Shown here: one piece after another, positions 38,464 to 48,924 of the stretch
Layout of the letters: each line of letters starts with the position of its first letter
Numbering within the stretch: position 1 is the stretch's first letter
From: Bacillus sp. NTK071
Lineage (GTDB): Bacteria > Bacillota > Bacilli > Bacillales > Guptibacillaceae
NCBI RefSeq assembly: GCF_017303315.1
Contig: NZ_JAFKOI010000002.1
Coordinates: forward strand, 217,396 to 281,395
DNA: 64,000 bases
Direction: 5' to 3'
Position numbers and translations under genes: made by a program
Notes under the pieces: generated by a model
What the model saw: the letters and a program-made list of their open reading frames with translations, nothing else
What the model was told of the DNA's origin: nothing
Database searches by the model: none

Positions 38464-38492
38464 TAGACACTTCAAGGCGTCTCCGCTACAAT
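38464..38492 (+). promoter_or_regulatory. SigA promoter of the DUF2627 gene
   Basis: TAGACA, 17-nt spacer, TACAAT, 34 nt before the gene start. Confidence 0.6.
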
Positions 38493-38526
38493 AGCAATAG
38501 TGATGTGTAGAAAGGGTGCACGACCA

Positions 38527-38784
38527 ATGCGTTTAATAGCTCTACTTATCGTTTTAATTCCAGGTATATTCGGTGTTATAGGCATTAAATTAATGAGAGA
38601 TGTACTTTTCGGCGTGTTAAACCCACCATTTACATCTCTCATACTTCAATTCATACTCGGATTGGTTTTTCTTATTTTAGGATTATCATTCGTTGGAGGT
38701 TTCATATTCTATCGAGATCGTAAACGAAACAAAGTACAGGATAGATTTTCTTCTAGAAGCGCTAAAAATGACTCTAATCGTTGA
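38527..38784 (+). CDS. DUF2627 family membrane protein (YqzF-like)
   Basis: About 85 residues with two hydrophobic helices (1-18 and 35-60) and a basic, hydrophilic tail. Size, the MRLIALLIVLIPG start and position between bkdR and spo0A match the conserved YqzF/DUF2627 family of bacilli; its function is unknown. ATG 38527 is preferred over 38500 because AAAGGG lies upstream and the family begins there. Confidence 0.78.
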   Translation: MRLIALLIVLIPGIFGVIGIKLMRDVLFGVLNPPFTSLILQFILGLVFLILGLSFVGGFIFYRDRKRNKVQDRFSSRSAKNDSNR

Positions 38785-38814
38785 TAGCAAATAACTTGAT
38801 AACATTTTAAGCCA

Positions 38815-38855
38815 AACAAAAAACAAAGCCATTAACACAGGCTTTGTTTTTTGTT
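38815..38855. terminator. Bidirectional terminator between DUF2627 gene and spo0A
   Basis: Stem AACAAAAAACAAAGCC/GGCTTTGTTTTTTGTT with a 9-nt loop, A/T-rich on both flanks. Confidence 0.85.
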
Positions 38856-38878
38856 ATATAAAAGTATAAAAATGCTGA

Positions 38879-39682
38879 TTATCTCGTATGTGAGTAGTTA
38901 TCCATGTTATGCTCAATTCGAAGCTTGTCTGCGACCATTGCGATAAATTCTGAATTTGTTGGTTTAGCTTTTGACATGCTTACGGTATAACCAAATAAAT
39001 TAGAGATTGACTCAACATTCCCTCTACTCCACGCAACCTCGATTGCATGTCGAATTGCTCGTTCCACACGTGATGAAGTTGTATTGAATTTCTTTGCAAT
39101 ATCAGGATAAAGAACTTTAGTGATTGAACCAAGTAATTCAATGTCGTTATATACCATTGTAATCGCTTCTCTTAAGTACATGTAACCTTTAATATGTGCT
39201 GGTACACCAATTTCATGAATAATACTCGTAATACTTGCATCCAGGTTCCTTGGACGGTTATCTCGCGGCTGACGCTTGTATGAACTAGAGCTGCTGTTTG
39301 TGAAGGTGGTTTTCTTGCCACTTACCTGCCTTACGTGACTTGCCAGGTTATCCATGTCAAATGGCTTTAGAATAAAGTACGATGCGCCAAGATCAACAGC
39401 CTTTTTTGTTACATCTTCTTGCCCAAACGCAGTTAGCATGATCACACTGCACGTGTAATTCATTTCTCTTAAACGTTCAAGTACAGCAAGGCCATCAAGA
39501 TGTGGCATGATGATATCGAGAACTAGTACATCAGGTTCTTCGTCTTCGAGTACTTCCAAACATTCTTGACCATTGGAAGCGGTCCCGACTACCTCCATAT
39601 CCTCCTGTCTAGACATATATTCCTCAATCAAATTGACTAATTCGCGGTTGTCGTCGGCTAAACATACTTTTATTTTTTGCAC
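38879..39682 (-). CDS. spo0A: Sporulation master regulator Spo0A
   Basis: 267 residues. The receiver domain (1-120) has Asp10, Asp11, phospho-acceptor Asp56 and the KPF lysine. After a variable Ser-rich hinge, the Spo0A_C DNA-binding domain includes [18 protein letters not shown], the recognition helix in [21 protein letters not shown] and the conserved [14 protein letters not shown] end. Phosphorylated Spo0A binds 0A boxes to start sporulation and repress growth-phase genes. Start is GTG after GGAGAG. A SigH promoter and a 0A box lie upstream. Confidence 0.98.
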   Translation of the reverse strand: MQKIKVCLADDNRELVNLIEEYMSRQEDMEVVGTASNGQECLEVLEDEEPDVLVLDIIMPHLDGLAVLERLREMNYTCSVIMLTAFGQEDVTKKAVDLGASYFILKPFDMDNLASHVRQVSGKKTTFTNSSSSSYKRQPRDNRPRNLDASITSIIHEIGVPAHIKGYMYLREAITMVYNDIELLGSITKVLYPDIAKKFNTTSSRVERAIRHAIEVAWSRGNVESISNLFGYTVSMSKAKPTNSEFIAMVADKLRIEHNMDNYSHTR

Positions 39683-39729
39683 GGCTCCGTCTCTCCTTCC
39701 ACAAGTTTGGTTACCGTAGTAGTATAAAC

Positions 39730-39756
39730 ATTCAACGGGATTGGTAAATTTCCTCT
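39730..39756 (-). promoter_or_regulatory. SigH promoter (Ps) of spo0A
   Basis: Minus strand AGAGGAAAT, 13-nt spacer, TGAAT, fitting the SigH consensus (RWAGGAWWT and HGAAT), about 45 bp before the GTG start. Confidence 0.75.
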
Positions 39757-39858
39757 AAAATTTCTAAAAACATTTAAAAACAATATTTTTTCAACAAATA
39801 TCTCTTACATTCTTACATATCCTTTATATAACAACAAATTCTGAATACTCTTTCAATT

Positions 39859-39866
39859 TTGTCGAA
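39859..39866. promoter_or_regulatory. 0A box upstream of spo0A
   Basis: TTGTCGAA, a perfect match to the Spo0A target core TGTCGAA, about 105 bp upstream of the SigH promoter; suggests autoregulation. Confidence 0.65.
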
Positions 39867-39926
39867 TTTTCTTCATAACAAGTATATCACGCCCAGAAAA
39901 CGAAAGAAAGCGAACAGTGAGCTTTT

Positions 39927-41222
39927 TTAGCTCGCTGCCCGCTTATCGTTATGACCTTGCTGATAGATGTTAATACCAGCTTCTTCTAACATCCACTCAA
40001 TGTGGACACCATAACCTGAAGTCGAGTCGTTAACAAATACGTGAGTTACTGCACCTATTACTTTTCCATCTTGTATAATGGGACTTCCACTCATCCCCTG
40101 GACAATGCCACCAGTTTCCTTTAACAATTCTGGGTCCGTTACTTTTATAACCATTCCTTTGGTTGCAGGAAATTTCTGAGGAATAGAGCTAACCACTTCT
40201 ACATCATAGGCTTTTACTTCACTGCCTTTTACAACTGTTAATATCTTAGCAGGTCCTTCTTTCACCTGATGTGATAAAGCGATTGGCATTGGTTTATCAT
40301 ACATACCCTTTTTCACTTCAATATTCATTTCGCCAAAAATTCCGAAAGGACTGTTTCGCGTAATTGTACCAAGTTTCTGATCGGTATTAGAGAACCTTGC
40401 CAATTTTTCTCCTGGATGACCATTGCTTCCCTTCTCTATGGAAGTAACAGAAGAGGGATAAATTTCTCCATGATGAACAACTATTGGCTTTTTGGTATCC
40501 ATATCGGATATAACATGACCTAATGCTCCATACTTTTTAGTATTAGGATGATAAAAAGTCAGAGTTCCGACACCTGCGGCTGAATCTCGAATGTATAACC
40601 CAATTCGATAGGATTCGTTTTGTTTGTCTTTTACCGGAACAAGCTTCTTACTTAGTTCTTTATTTTCTCGAACTATCGTTACTTGAAGCGCATGGCCTTC
40701 ATTTGCAGCTTTCTTTACAATTGAACCAATATCACTCATTTTCTTTACAGACTGCCCATTAATTTTGGTAATAATATCTCCCACTTGTATATCAGCTAAC
40801 TCTCCTGGGGATCGATCACCCTGATTTGTGTGAATGAGATGATGGCCTACAACAAGGACACCGCGCGTATTAAGCTTCACACCAATTGACTGACCTCCTG
40901 GAATCACTTTGAATTCAGGAAGAACTTTAACATCAACCTTCTTAACGGGAAATTCACCAACCGTTAAGTCAAGTATATCCGAACCGCTATTCTTACCACT
41001 AATCGTCAGATCTTTTTGTTGTTTATCAATACTTACTACTTCCGAACCTCCGATTGTGCTCGCGGCTGGTATAACAGATGGGATAGTTGCTTGATCTCCT
41101 TCAAACATGACAATCTCATCTGGAATCGATATAAATAATTGTACTGGTTTCGTGAAACCAAGTGCAATTAGAAAACCAAGGAGAACTACGCCTAACAATT
41201 TACGAATCATTTCTGTCTTCAA
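39927..41222 (-). CDS. spoIVB: SpoIVB serine peptidase
   Basis: About 432 residues. One N-terminal membrane helix, a PDZ domain (around [12 protein letters not shown] to [10 protein letters not shown]) and an S55 peptidase domain. The catalytic His lies in GALGHVISD and the nucleophilic Ser in [19 protein letters not shown]. Made in the forespore, it crosses to the intermembrane space and triggers SpoIVFB-dependent pro-SigK processing. The longest frame (to 41345) has no ribosome site; GAGGAG precedes TTG 41222, with ATG 41210 an alternative. Adjacent to spo0A as in all Bacillus. Confidence 0.93.
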   Translation of the reverse strand: MKTEMIRKLLGVVLLGFLIALGFTKPVQLFISIPDEIVMFEGDQATIPSVIPAASTIGGSEVVSIDKQQKDLTISGKNSGSDILDLTVGEFPVKKVDVKVLPEFKVIPGGQSIGVKLNTRGVLVVGHHLIHTNQGDRSPGELADIQVGDIITKINGQSVKKMSDIGSIVKKAANEGHALQVTIVRENKELSKKLVPVKDKQNESYRIGLYIRDSAAGVGTLTFYHPNTKKYGALGHVISDMDTKKPIVVHHGEIYPSSVTSIEKGSNGHPGEKLARFSNTDQKLGTITRNSPFGIFGEMNIEVKKGMYDKPMPIALSHQVKEGPAKILTVVKGSEVKAYDVEVVSSIPQKFPATKGMVIKVTDPELLKETGGIVQGMSGSPIIQDGKVIGAVTHVFVNDSTSGYGVHIEWMLEEAGINIYQQGHNDKRAAS

Positions 41223-41271
41223 TTCTTCACTCTCCTCGCTCTTGCCCACACCTCCAACATGGCTGTATCTA

Positions 41272-41303
41272 TAATTTTGCCTTGACTGCTCGTTATTATA
41301 ACC
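41272..41303 (-). promoter_or_regulatory. Possible SigF/SigG promoter of spoIVB
   Basis: Minus strand GGTTATA, 15 nt, GGCAAAATTA; the -10 fits the SigF type (GGNNANANT) and the -35 partly fits. spoIVB is forespore-expressed in B. subtilis. Confidence 0.4.
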
Positions 41304-41304
41304 T

Positions 41305-41343
41305 GTAAAAATGAAAATGCTACCCTTAGTTGGATAGCATTTC
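41305..41343 (-). terminator. Terminator of recN
   Basis: Minus strand AAATGCTATCC, short loop, GGGTAGCATTT, then TCATTTTT. Separates recN from spoIVB. Confidence 0.8.
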
Positions 41344-41346
41344 ATA

Positions 41347-43041
41347 TCATGATTTTATTTGGTTAGCTTGAAGTAATAATTCTCTAGCGTGTTTCTTCGT
41401 AAGTTCAGTCATTTCAGCGCCTGAAATCATTCTTCCAAGTTCTTCAATTTGCTCTTCATCACTTAAATTTCCAACACTTGTCTTCGTCCGACCTTCACCA
41501 GTTTCCTCTTTCGAGATATACAAATGATGATCAGCCATAGCAGCTACCTGAGGAAGGTGAGTAATCACAAGAACTTGAGAGCCAGAAGAAAGACGCTGGA
41601 TTTTCTCAGCCATTGCTTGAGCAACTCTCCCACTTACACCAGTATCTACTTCATCGAAGATAATTGACGTAATGCCTTGATGCTTTGAAAAGATTGATTT
41701 TAAGGCAAGCATGATTCGAGATAGCTCTCCACCAGAGGCTGTTTTAGATAATTGCTTAAGTGGTTCACCAGGATTAGTTGAAATCATAAAATCGATATCA
41801 TCTTTGCCGGATTTATGAAATGCTTCTTTCTTGTTATCCAATTCGTTAAAATGAATCGCAAATTCTGTTTTTTCCATATATAAATCTCTAAGTTCATGAT
41901 GAATCGCGTCTACAAGGACTCTGGCAACTGTTTTACGAAGACCAGTTAAATTGTCGGCCTCAACTGATAAGTCGGCTTTAATGCCCTTTAAATTAGATTC
42001 AAGCTCCTCTACACGATCTTCTCGGTTCACGAGCTCATCTACTTCATCTTCAATTGAAGCAGCATATTCAAGAATCTCTTCTACAGATTCACCATATTTC
42101 CTCTTTAGAACCTGAATTTCATTCAATCGTTCTTCTACAAAATCTAATCGTGCTGGATCAAACTCAAGTTGATCACGGTATGTATTTAATTTACCTGCTG
42201 TTTCTTCAAGTAAATAATATTGATTCGCAACTTCCTCATGGTAACTTTTCAGTTCTTCATCAAGATCTGAGACAGATTCAAGCTGCGACATCGCAAGGCC
42301 AACCCAATCAAGCCCTTTGTTATCACCATGTAAAGAATGATAAACATCCTGAAGAGCCGAAAAAAGCTTCTCGAAATTACCTAAACGCATTTTCTCTTCC
42401 ATAAGTTCTTCATCTTCATTAGGAGAGAGTTCTGCTTTCGTAATCTCTTCAAGCTGATACTGAATTAAATCGAGCCTGTGAGCCATTTGCTGTTCATTCT
42501 CAGTGAGGTTCCTCATCTGTTGTTGGATCTTTTTATAACGGTGATATACTTCCCTATATTCAGTTAATGCGGGTCCTATCGATCCATCTCCAAATTGGTC
42601 AAGGAGAGACAAATGTTTGTCTGACTGCATGAGGTCCTGGTGTTCATGTTGTCCATGAATATCAATAAGTGTTTGGCCGATTTCTCTTAGAATTCCGAGC
42701 GTTACTAATTTGCCATTTACCCTGCAAATACTTTTGCCTGCACTCGAAATATCACGTCGTAATACGACCATATCATCGGTAAACTCAATCCCTACATCCT
42801 CTAACTTTTGAACTGTAGGATGTTCTGGGTCTATATGAAATAATCCTTCAATTTCAGCCTTCTTCGTGCCATATCGAACAAATTCCGCTGAACCCCTGCC
42901 ACCTACTAGCAGTCCTATTGCATCAATAATAATTGATTTCCCCGCACCCGTTTCGCCAGTAAGAACCGTTAAACCGCGTTCAAATGAAACGGTAATCGCT
43001 TCTATAATCGCAAAATTACGAATGGATAGTTCGGCTAACAT
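41347..43041 (-). CDS. recN: DNA repair protein RecN
   Basis: 564 residues of the SMC-like family: Walker [14 protein letters not shown] near residue 30, a long coiled-coil middle (about 155-370) rich in Glu/Leu, and C-terminal signature [15 protein letters not shown] with Walker [17 protein letters not shown]. It is an early responder to double-strand breaks that gathers DNA ends. It lies 32 nt after ahrC, as in other bacilli. Confidence 0.96.
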   Translation of the reverse strand: MLAELSIRNFAIIEAITVSFERGLTVLTGETGAGKSIIIDAIGLLVGGRGSAEFVRYGTKKAEIEGLFHIDPEHPTVQKLEDVGIEFTDDMVVLRRDISSAGKSICRVNGKLVTLGILREIGQTLIDIHGQHEHQDLMQSDKHLSLLDQFGDGSIGPALTEYREVYHRYKKIQQQMRNLTENEQQMAHRLDLIQYQLEEITKAELSPNEDEELMEEKMRLGNFEKLFSALQDVYHSLHGDNKGLDWVGLAMSQLESVSDLDEELKSYHEEVANQYYLLEETAGKLNTYRDQLEFDPARLDFVEERLNEIQVLKRKYGESVEEILEYAASIEDEVDELVNREDRVEELESNLKGIKADLSVEADNLTGLRKTVARVLVDAIHHELRDLYMEKTEFAIHFNELDNKKEAFHKSGKDDIDFMISTNPGEPLKQLSKTASGGELSRIMLALKSIFSKHQGITSIIFDEVDTGVSGRVAQAMAEKIQRLSSGSQVLVITHLPQVAAMADHHLYISKEETGEGRTKTSVGNLSDEEQIEELGRMISGAEMTELTKKHARELLLQANQIKS

Positions 43042-43073
43042 ATTCTCCCACCTTCAAAGATCATCGTTCTGTC

Positions 43074-43523
43074 TTAAAGCATATCAATAAAGCGTTGGGA
43101 TAGCATAGGAGCGGCTTCTGCACTCTTACAGATAATTAGAATGGTGTCGTCCCCACTTATGTTCCCCATAATCTCTTCCCAGTCAAGATTGTCAATTAAC
43201 GCACCGATTGCATTAGCATTACCTGGAAGCGTTTTCATAACAATAAGGTGATCCGCATGATCAATACTTATAAATGCATCGGTCAACGTTCTTTTAAGCT
43301 TCTGTAATGGATTAAAACGCTGATCAGCTGGAAGACTGTATTTATATCTTCCGTCTATTGTTGGTACTTTAACAAGATGCAGCTCTTTTATATCTCTTGA
43401 TACCGTGGCTTGAGTTACGTTGAATCCTGCACTTTTGAGACTATATACGAGCTCATCTTGTGTTTCAACATCTTGATTTGCAATTAGTTCACGAATTTTA
43501 ATGTGACGTTGTCCTTTATTCAT
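43074..43523 (-). CDS. ahrC: Arginine repressor AhrC/ArgR
   Basis: 149 residues, normal for ArgR. An N-terminal winged helix (to about 70, [18 protein letters not shown]) and a C-terminal arginine-binding hexamerisation domain ([24 protein letters not shown]). It represses arginine synthesis and activates catabolism in the presence of arginine. The art operon of this window, with ARG-box-like sites, is a likely target. GGAGG precedes ATG. Confidence 0.96.
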   Translation of the reverse strand: MNKGQRHIKIRELIANQDVETQDELVYSLKSAGFNVTQATVSRDIKELHLVKVPTIDGRYKYSLPADQRFNPLQKLKRTLTDAFISIDHADHLIVMKTLPGNANAIGALIDNLDWEEIMGNISGDDTILIICKSAEAAPMLSQRFIDML

Positions 43524-43600
43524 AGTAAAACCTCCAGAAATTCCGGTAAGTAAATTGTGACAGCCTTATTATATAGCCCTATCCTACTTTTGTATAGGCA

Positions 43601-43614
43601 TTCATAAATATTCA
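43601..43614. promoter_or_regulatory. Possible ARG box upstream of ahrC
   Basis: TTCATAAATATTCA matches TGAATWWWWATTCA at about 11 of 14 positions and lies about 80 bp before ahrC; possible autoregulation, weak. Confidence 0.3.
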
Positions 43615-43679
43615 CTTCTATAAGTCCAAAAAACTTGCCGGACAAGATAGTAATAAGTGCTTTGTGTTTTCTTAAGTAG

Positions 43680-43708
43680 AAAAAAAGGACACACATGGTG
43701 TATCCTTT
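43680..43708 (-). terminator. Terminator after tlyA
   Basis: Minus strand AAAAGGATACACC-ATG-TGTGTCCTTTT followed by T's; the stem overlaps the tlyA stop codon. Isolates ahrC-recN from the dxs-tlyA unit. Confidence 0.82.
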
Positions 43709-44514
43709 TAAAACTCTTGATGCGCTCGCTCTACAACTTCTTCTGGGTCCGGAACATTTTCAGTCTTAATCTCTTGTTTCCACCCAAGATGGAGAAGAAA
43801 TTCAATATTACCTTCACCACCGGTGATCGGAGAATAAGAAAGTCCATTGATCTGATAGCCTTCCTGAGTCGCAAAATGCATCATTTCTTTCAAAACACGT
43901 AGATGAATTTTCTTATCACGAACAATACCTTTTTTACCAACTTCACCTCTACCAGCTTCAAATTGAGGTTTAACAAGTGCAACTACCTCACCATTTTCTT
44001 TAAGTATTTCTTTAAGAACAGGTAAGATTAACTTCAATGAAATAAAGGACACGTCAATTGTTGCGAGATCTGGTAAACCTTTATCAAAATCCGCTTTTAC
44101 AGAGTAACGAAAATTGGTTCTCTCTTTCACAACTACTCGATCATCAACGCGAAGTTTCCACGCTAACTGGTTGTATCCAACGTCTAAAGCATAAACAAGT
44201 GTTGCACCATTTTGTAGTGCACAATCTGTGAATCCGCCTGTAGAGGAACCTATATCGAGTACAACTTTGTTTTCTGGATCTAGTGAGAAAACCTCAATCG
44301 CTTTTTCAAGCTTCAATCCACCACGTCCAACATAACGTAATGTGTCGCCTTTTATCTGTAGCGCTATATCTTCATTTACTTTCATGCCAGGCTTGTCCAT
44401 TCTCTCTGTTTCAGAGAACACTAAACCAGCCATAATGGCTCTTTTTGCTTTTTCTCTTGTATCAATTAGCCCACGATTCACAAGAATTACATCAAGTCTT
44501 TCTTTTTTCGCCAT
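43708..44514 (-). CDS. TlyA family rRNA 2'-O-methyltransferase / hemolysin-like (YqxC)
   Basis: 268 residues. An N-terminal S4 RNA-binding domain (RLDVILVNRGLIDTREKAKRAI) precedes an FtsJ-like methyltransferase with the SAM site VLDIGSSTGGFTDCALQNGA. TlyA methylates 16S/23S rRNA cytidines in mycobacteria; the Bacillus homologue is only presumed to do so. It lies 6 nt after dxs and shares its transcript. Confidence 0.9.
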   Translation of the reverse strand: MAKKERLDVILVNRGLIDTREKAKRAIMAGLVFSETERMDKPGMKVNEDIALQIKGDTLRYVGRGGLKLEKAIEVFSLDPENKVVLDIGSSTGGFTDCALQNGATLVYALDVGYNQLAWKLRVDDRVVVKERTNFRYSVKADFDKGLPDLATIDVSFISLKLILPVLKEILKENGEVVALVKPQFEAGRGEVGKKGIVRDKKIHLRVLKEMMHFATQEGYQINGLSYSPITGGEGNIEFLLHLGWKQEIKTENVPDPEEVVERAHQEF

Positions 44515-44520
44515 GCTCTT

Positions 44521-46413
44521 TTATGCCCTCTTTTGCTTTGCTGGTATCATTTTCTTTGCTTTAGCAGCAATATCGGTTGGTGTTAATCCAATTTCCTTCA
44601 GTAGCTCATTTACACTACCATGCTCAATATACGTATCCGGAATACCCATTCTTTGAATAGTGCCATGTTGATAGCCACTATCGTTCACATATTCTAACAC
44701 AGCACTACCAAAGCCTCCTTGAAGAATCGCTTCTTCAACAGTAAGCATTGGGATACCTTCGTCCATCAATTCAGCCATCATGAACTCATCAAGAGGTTTA
44801 ATAAATCGAGCATTGATTACCCGTGCTGAAACGCCTTCCTTTTCAAGAATATCAGCTGCCTTTAATAAGTCCTGAAGAGTTGGACCAAATGAAAGTAGCG
44901 CTACATCTTTACCTTCACGAATAATTTCCCATGTGCCTATAGGGATCTCTTGAAGCTCTTTGTCCATTTGTATACCTAAACCATTCCCTCTTGGATAGCG
45001 AACGGCAATTGGCCCCTGATTATATTGTAGACTTGTATATACCATATGCTGAAGCTCATTCTCATCTTTCGCCATCATCAAGACCATATTCGGCATATGG
45101 CGAAGGAAAGAGACATCGAATACTCCTTGATGTGTTTCACCGTCTGCACCGACTAAACCTGATCGGTCAATCGCAAGGAATACGTTTAGATTCTGTCGAC
45201 AAACATCATGAACTAACTGATCATATGCTCTTTGTAAAAACGTAGAATAAATAGATAAAACAGGTTTGAGTTCTTGGGTAGCTAGACCAGCTGCCATAGT
45301 AGTAGCATGTTGCTCAGCAATCCCAACATCAAAAAGCCTCTCAGGGAATTGCTTCTCAAATCCTTCCCACTTTGACCCAACGGTCATAGCAGGTGTAATG
45401 ACCGATATACGATCATCATCTTCTGCTAGCTTTCGTACAGTTTCACTAACAACCTTGCTGTAGCCTGGTGCTGCAACTTTTGGTTTAATCTGCTCTCCCG
45501 CTTCGATTTTATATGGACTTACACCATGCCATACGCCAATCTCATCGTTTTCTGCAGGATGATAACCTTTACCTTTTTTAGTCAGAACATGGATTAAGAC
45601 AGGCCCTTTTGTTTTCTTAGCATATTTAATGTTTTCCATTAATGCCTCAACATCGTGTCCATCAACAGGTCCAAGGTACGTAAAACCGAGTTCTTCAAAG
45701 AAAATACCCGATACTAGTAAATACTTTAGTGCATCCTTCACTCTCTCAGCAGTAGATGCTAAAGCACCACCAAATGCAGGGATCTTCTTCAGTAAGTATT
45801 CAAGTTCTTCTTTCGCTTTATGATATTTTCCAGCAGTGCGAAGTTTCCCTAATACATTATGAAGAGCACCAACATTAGGGGCTATTGACATTTCATTGTC
45901 GTTTAGAATGACAAGCATATCCTTCTGCTCATGACCAATATGGTTTAGAGCTTCTAATGCCATACCACCAGTTAGAGCGCCGTCACCGATGATTGCTACG
46001 ACGCTTTCATCAGTCCCCTTCATATCACGTGCTGCTGCCATGCCCATTGCTGCAGATAATGAAGTCGAGCTATGTCCAGTTTCCCAAACATCATGCACGC
46101 TTTCATTCCTTTTCGGAAATCCACAAAGCCCTTTGTACTTACGCAGCGTATCAAATCTTGAAGCTCTACCCGTTAGAATTTTGTGAACATAGGCTTGGTG
46201 GCCAACATCCCATATAAACTTATCCTTTGGGCTATCAAAAATCTTGTGTAGCACAATTGTAAGCTCAACGACACCCAGGTTAGGACCTAGATGACCTCCA
46301 GTTTCGGATAATTTGTTAATCAGAAAACATCTAATTTCTTCGGCTAGTTCTGTCATATCATTAGTGTCATAATTTTTCAGGAATTTTGGACTATCGATTT
46401 TTTCTAAATCCAT
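44521..46413 (-). CDS. dxs: 1-deoxy-D-xylulose-5-phosphate synthase
   Basis: 630 residues. TPP/Mg motif [18 protein letters not shown] with later NDNEMSI, the transketolase central domain ([32 protein letters not shown]) and a C-terminal domain with [16 protein letters not shown]. It condenses pyruvate and glyceraldehyde-3-phosphate as first step of the MEP isoprenoid pathway, in the same cluster as ispA. GGGGAGG precedes ATG. Confidence 0.97.
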   Translation of the reverse strand: MDLEKIDSPKFLKNYDTNDMTELAEEIRCFLINKLSETGGHLGPNLGVVELTIVLHKIFDSPKDKFIWDVGHQAYVHKILTGRASRFDTLRKYKGLCGFPKRNESVHDVWETGHSSTSLSAAMGMAAARDMKGTDESVVAIIGDGALTGGMALEALNHIGHEQKDMLVILNDNEMSIAPNVGALHNVLGKLRTAGKYHKAKEELEYLLKKIPAFGGALASTAERVKDALKYLLVSGIFFEELGFTYLGPVDGHDVEALMENIKYAKKTKGPVLIHVLTKKGKGYHPAENDEIGVWHGVSPYKIEAGEQIKPKVAAPGYSKVVSETVRKLAEDDDRISVITPAMTVGSKWEGFEKQFPERLFDVGIAEQHATTMAAGLATQELKPVLSIYSTFLQRAYDQLVHDVCRQNLNVFLAIDRSGLVGADGETHQGVFDVSFLRHMPNMVLMMAKDENELQHMVYTSLQYNQGPIAVRYPRGNGLGIQMDKELQEIPIGTWEIIREGKDVALLSFGPTLQDLLKAADILEKEGVSARVINARFIKPLDEFMMAELMDEGIPMLTVEEAILQGGFGSAVLEYVNDSGYQHGTIQRMGIPDTYIEHGSVNELLKEIGLTPTDIAAKAKKMIPAKQKRA

Positions 46414-46432
46414 GGGAATTTCCTCCCCTTCT

Positions 46433-47041
46433 TTATTTCGATTTACGGTTGCCTTTTTTCTTTTTGGATTGATTGCCTACCATTTTAATTTTAAATGTTT
46501 TTTCTACATAATAAAGGAACCGACCTACTTGAAAAATAATTCCTGTAGAAAAGTGGATGGCAAACGTTTTACCGAGCGCTTTCCCGCCTACAGTTAAGGC
46601 CGCAATTACACTTGTAAATACTACTGATATTATATATTGAAACATTGATCCATCGCTATGTCCAAGTTGAAGCGTCAATTGCACTACAACAGTTGCAGAA
46701 GCTGTACCACTTATAATACCCGAAATGTCTCCAATCACATCATTACAAAAACTAGCTACGCGATCTGCGTTTCGAGTGACAAAGATGGCATGCTTTGCTC
46801 CGGTCAATCGTTCAGCAGCCATTGCATGGAAAGGTACTTCATTTGCTGCTGTTGATGCTACTCCTATTGTATCAAAGAATATACCAATAAGAACGATCAT
46901 TAGTACAACAAACATTCCAAGTGCCCACGATACCCCACTCAATACTGCTGTTGAAATAATTGAAAAAATAGCCGCTAACACAAGTGTGATAACGGCAATA
47001 GCTAAACTCCAATTTATGGATTTTGATACGGAAGCTTTCAT
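46433..47041 (-). CDS. oapA: OLE-associated membrane protein OapA
   Basis: 202 residues. About four hydrophobic helices (12-34, 38-60, 110-125 and 137-150), a connecting loop with [21 protein letters not shown], and a very basic C terminus ([10 protein letters not shown]) suited to RNA contact. It lies directly downstream of a roughly 700-nt structured non-coding region, between ispA and dxs. This is the arrangement of OLE RNA and OapA (BH2780) in B. halodurans, where OapA anchors OLE RNA to the membrane. It is sometimes annotated as CorB/DUF21-like. AAGGAGT precedes ATG. Confidence 0.82.
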   Translation of the reverse strand: MKASVSKSINWSLAIAVITLVLAAIFSIISTAVLSGVSWALGMFVVLMIVLIGIFFDTIGVASTAANEVPFHAMAAERLTGAKHAIFVTRNADRVASFCNDVIGDISGIISGTASATVVVQLTLQLGHSDGSMFQYIISVVFTSVIAALTVGGKALGKTFAIHFSTGIIFQVGRFLYYVEKTFKIKMVGNQSKKKKGNRKSK

Positions 47042-47084
47042 ATCTACTCCTTGTCCATTATATAATCACATAAAAATAGGTGTT

Positions 47085-47767
47085 CAACTACCGGGTAATC
47101 CAAGGGTCAGTCAAATGCCCCCTGTTCCCTGTCAGTCGAACAACCCTGTTGTCGTATGTAGTGAAGAGTGGTCACTTAAAGAGTAAAGACTGCGGCTTAG
47201 GTCCAGTAGGTTTTCCCAGATCGATACCTGAACGTCGCCATTCAGGCGGTTTCCCTTTACATCAATCTTAGCGTAGTCACCATGCGCTAGACTGGATTAC
47301 CACTTAGTCCGCACTATAATCCCCTTTAAGTGTCACTCGGAACAGTCTAGGAGTTTTCCTCAACAGTTCCACACATTTCCTAGCCTCTTTTGCAGAGCAG
47401 ATTTCATATGGGTGGTAGGAAATAAACTGCCGGCCGAGCTGAAAATTCCCAATAATCCATAATCCCCTCTAGCTCCACTCAAGGCAGGCTACGCTGTTCA
47501 ACTGCGTTCCCATGCAGCTGAAACAGGTTCATACCCCAATTCATAGCAGGCAGCGTTAACCGCTCTGCTACAAGAATGGGCCTCCGCGGAAGCAGGGTCA
47601 ACGCCCACATGCCTTTGTGGATCGCCCTGCGACCTTAACTCCCAGCATCGACCCAAGTCTGGGCGACTCAAGCCAACACCAGGAACTTCATCGATGTGCC
47701 CTATGGCGGATTTTTAGGCCCGCCTTCAGAAATGGCGAACTGACTAGAATACTGCACCACTCTAGCT
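47085..47767 (-). ncRNA. OLE RNA (ornate, large, extremophilic)
   Basis: About 680 nt between ispA and oapA with no plausible gene on either strand but rich in GC helices in an otherwise AT-rich genome. Examples on the minus strand are the GGCGGGCC/GGCGGATT region and the CGCCTGAATGGCG hairpin. Repeated GGGGATTATNG phrases occur at two places. Its own SigA promoter lies upstream and oapA follows, with no terminator between them. Family assignment rests on synteny, size and the partner gene; exact ends are estimates. OLE RNPs aid growth under cold, alcohol, Mg2+ and nutrient stress. Confidence 0.83.
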
Positions 47768-47773
47768 TAACTT

Positions 47774-47802
47774 ATTATACCATATGATATAGTAATCCTC
47801 AA
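47774..47802 (-). promoter_or_regulatory. SigA promoter of OLE RNA
   Basis: Minus strand TTGAGG, 17-nt spacer, perfect TATAAT with an upstream TGG, located in the short gap right after the ispA stop codon. Predicts an RNA start near 47767. Confidence 0.75.
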
Positions 47803-47809
47803 TTAAGTG

Positions 47810-48691
47810 TTAATGGTCACGTTCGACAATAAATTTCGCGATTGATCGAAGTCTATCATGATTAATCCCCGAAGCAGATAAATGCTTTAAGGCTTCTTTG
47901 AAATGGAACGTAAGCTTTTCCTTTGCACCTTCTAACGTAAGGAGCTTTGGATATGTGCTCTTGTCATTATTCTCATCGCTTCCTGGGAGTTTACCGATTT
48001 TGTCCTGATCGCCTTCTACATCAAGAATATCGTCACTAATCTGGAAAGAAAGACCCATATGCTCTCCAAACTTTTTTAGATGAGAACGTTGTGAGTCATC
48101 AGCATTTGCGATAATAGCACCTGCAAGTACGGAAAACACGAGGAGTTTACCAGTTTTATGATGGTGGATATATTCAAGTTTCTCAAGCGTTAACTCCTGC
48201 TTTTCTCCATCTAAATCAGCCATCTGCCCCCCAACCATACCACCAGGTCCAGCAGAATTTGCAAGAAGCTTAACGATTTCCACTTTCTGATCACTTGTAA
48301 GGGATGCGTCAGCAATAATTTCGAAGCTCTGGGTTAACAAGGCATCTCCTGAAAGAATCGCTGCTGCCTCACCAAACACTTTATGGTTTGTAGGCTTACC
48401 TCGTCTTAAGTCATCGTCATCCATAGCTGGTAGATCATCATGAATAAGAGAATATGTATGAATCATTTCAACTGCACACGCTGTAGGAATAGCTTTCTCG
48501 ATCGGCTGACCAAACGCTTCTACAGTAGCAAGCATAAGAATCGGTCGAATTCTCTTTCCACCTGCTTGAATGGAGTAGATCATGGCTTCTTTAAGCGTAT
48601 CAGGCATTTCAACTTTTTCGATAAATAGCGGAAGCTCTTTGTCTATCAGTTTCTTGCAAGTGTTCATATAAGAGGTTAGGTCAGAGATCAC
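47810..48691 (-). CDS. ispA: Farnesyl diphosphate synthase
   Basis: 293 residues of the short-chain E-isoprenyl synthase family. First aspartate-rich motif [17 protein letters not shown] (with the typical extra residues of bacterial FPPS), then [10 protein letters not shown] and second motif [18 protein letters not shown]. It extends DMAPP with two IPP. Start is GTG within GTGA, overlapping the xseB stop by 4 nt, with AGGAGG 7 nt upstream. Confidence 0.95.
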   Translation of the reverse strand: MISDLTSYMNTCKKLIDKELPLFIEKVEMPDTLKEAMIYSIQAGGKRIRPILMLATVEAFGQPIEKAIPTACAVEMIHTYSLIHDDLPAMDDDDLRRGKPTNHKVFGEAAAILSGDALLTQSFEIIADASLTSDQKVEIVKLLANSAGPGGMVGGQMADLDGEKQELTLEKLEYIHHHKTGKLLVFSVLAGAIIANADDSQRSHLKKFGEHMGLSFQISDDILDVEGDQDKIGKLPGSDENNDKSTYPKLLTLEGAKEKLTFHFKEALKHLSASGINHDRLRSIAKFIVERDH

Positions 48692-48924
48692 ACTTCATCC
48701 TCCTGAACAGAGAAGCGTTTAATTTCACCGTTCTCTTCCACAATCTGATCCATCTTTCCTTCAACTGATTGGAGCTTCTCGTGACAAATATTAGATAAGT
48801 TCATTCCTTCCTGGAATAAAGAGATCGCTTTTTCAAGCGGAACATTTCCTTCTTCTAGCGCACCTACGATTTGCTCAAGTTTTTGCATCGCTTCTTCAAA
48901 TGTTACATTCTCATTTTTCTCCAT
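48688..48924 (-). CDS. xseB: Exodeoxyribonuclease VII small subunit
   Basis: 78 residues, the two-helix XseB protein: [23 protein letters not shown], then [19 protein letters not shown]. It binds the XseA coiled coil. The frame opens at a GTG beside the GAGGAG; ATG 48924 has better spacing. Overlaps both neighbours, so translation is coupled. Confidence 0.93.
   Translation of the reverse strand: MEKNENVTFEEAMQKLEQIVGALEEGNVPLEKAISLFQEGMNLSNICHEKLQSVEGKMDQIVEENGEIKRFSVQEDEV

Noticed and set aside
46725-47271. Plus-strand open frames across oapA and the OLE region
   Set aside because: They run antisense to oapA and OLE RNA, have no Shine-Dalgarno sequence and are low-complexity translations of the opposite strand.
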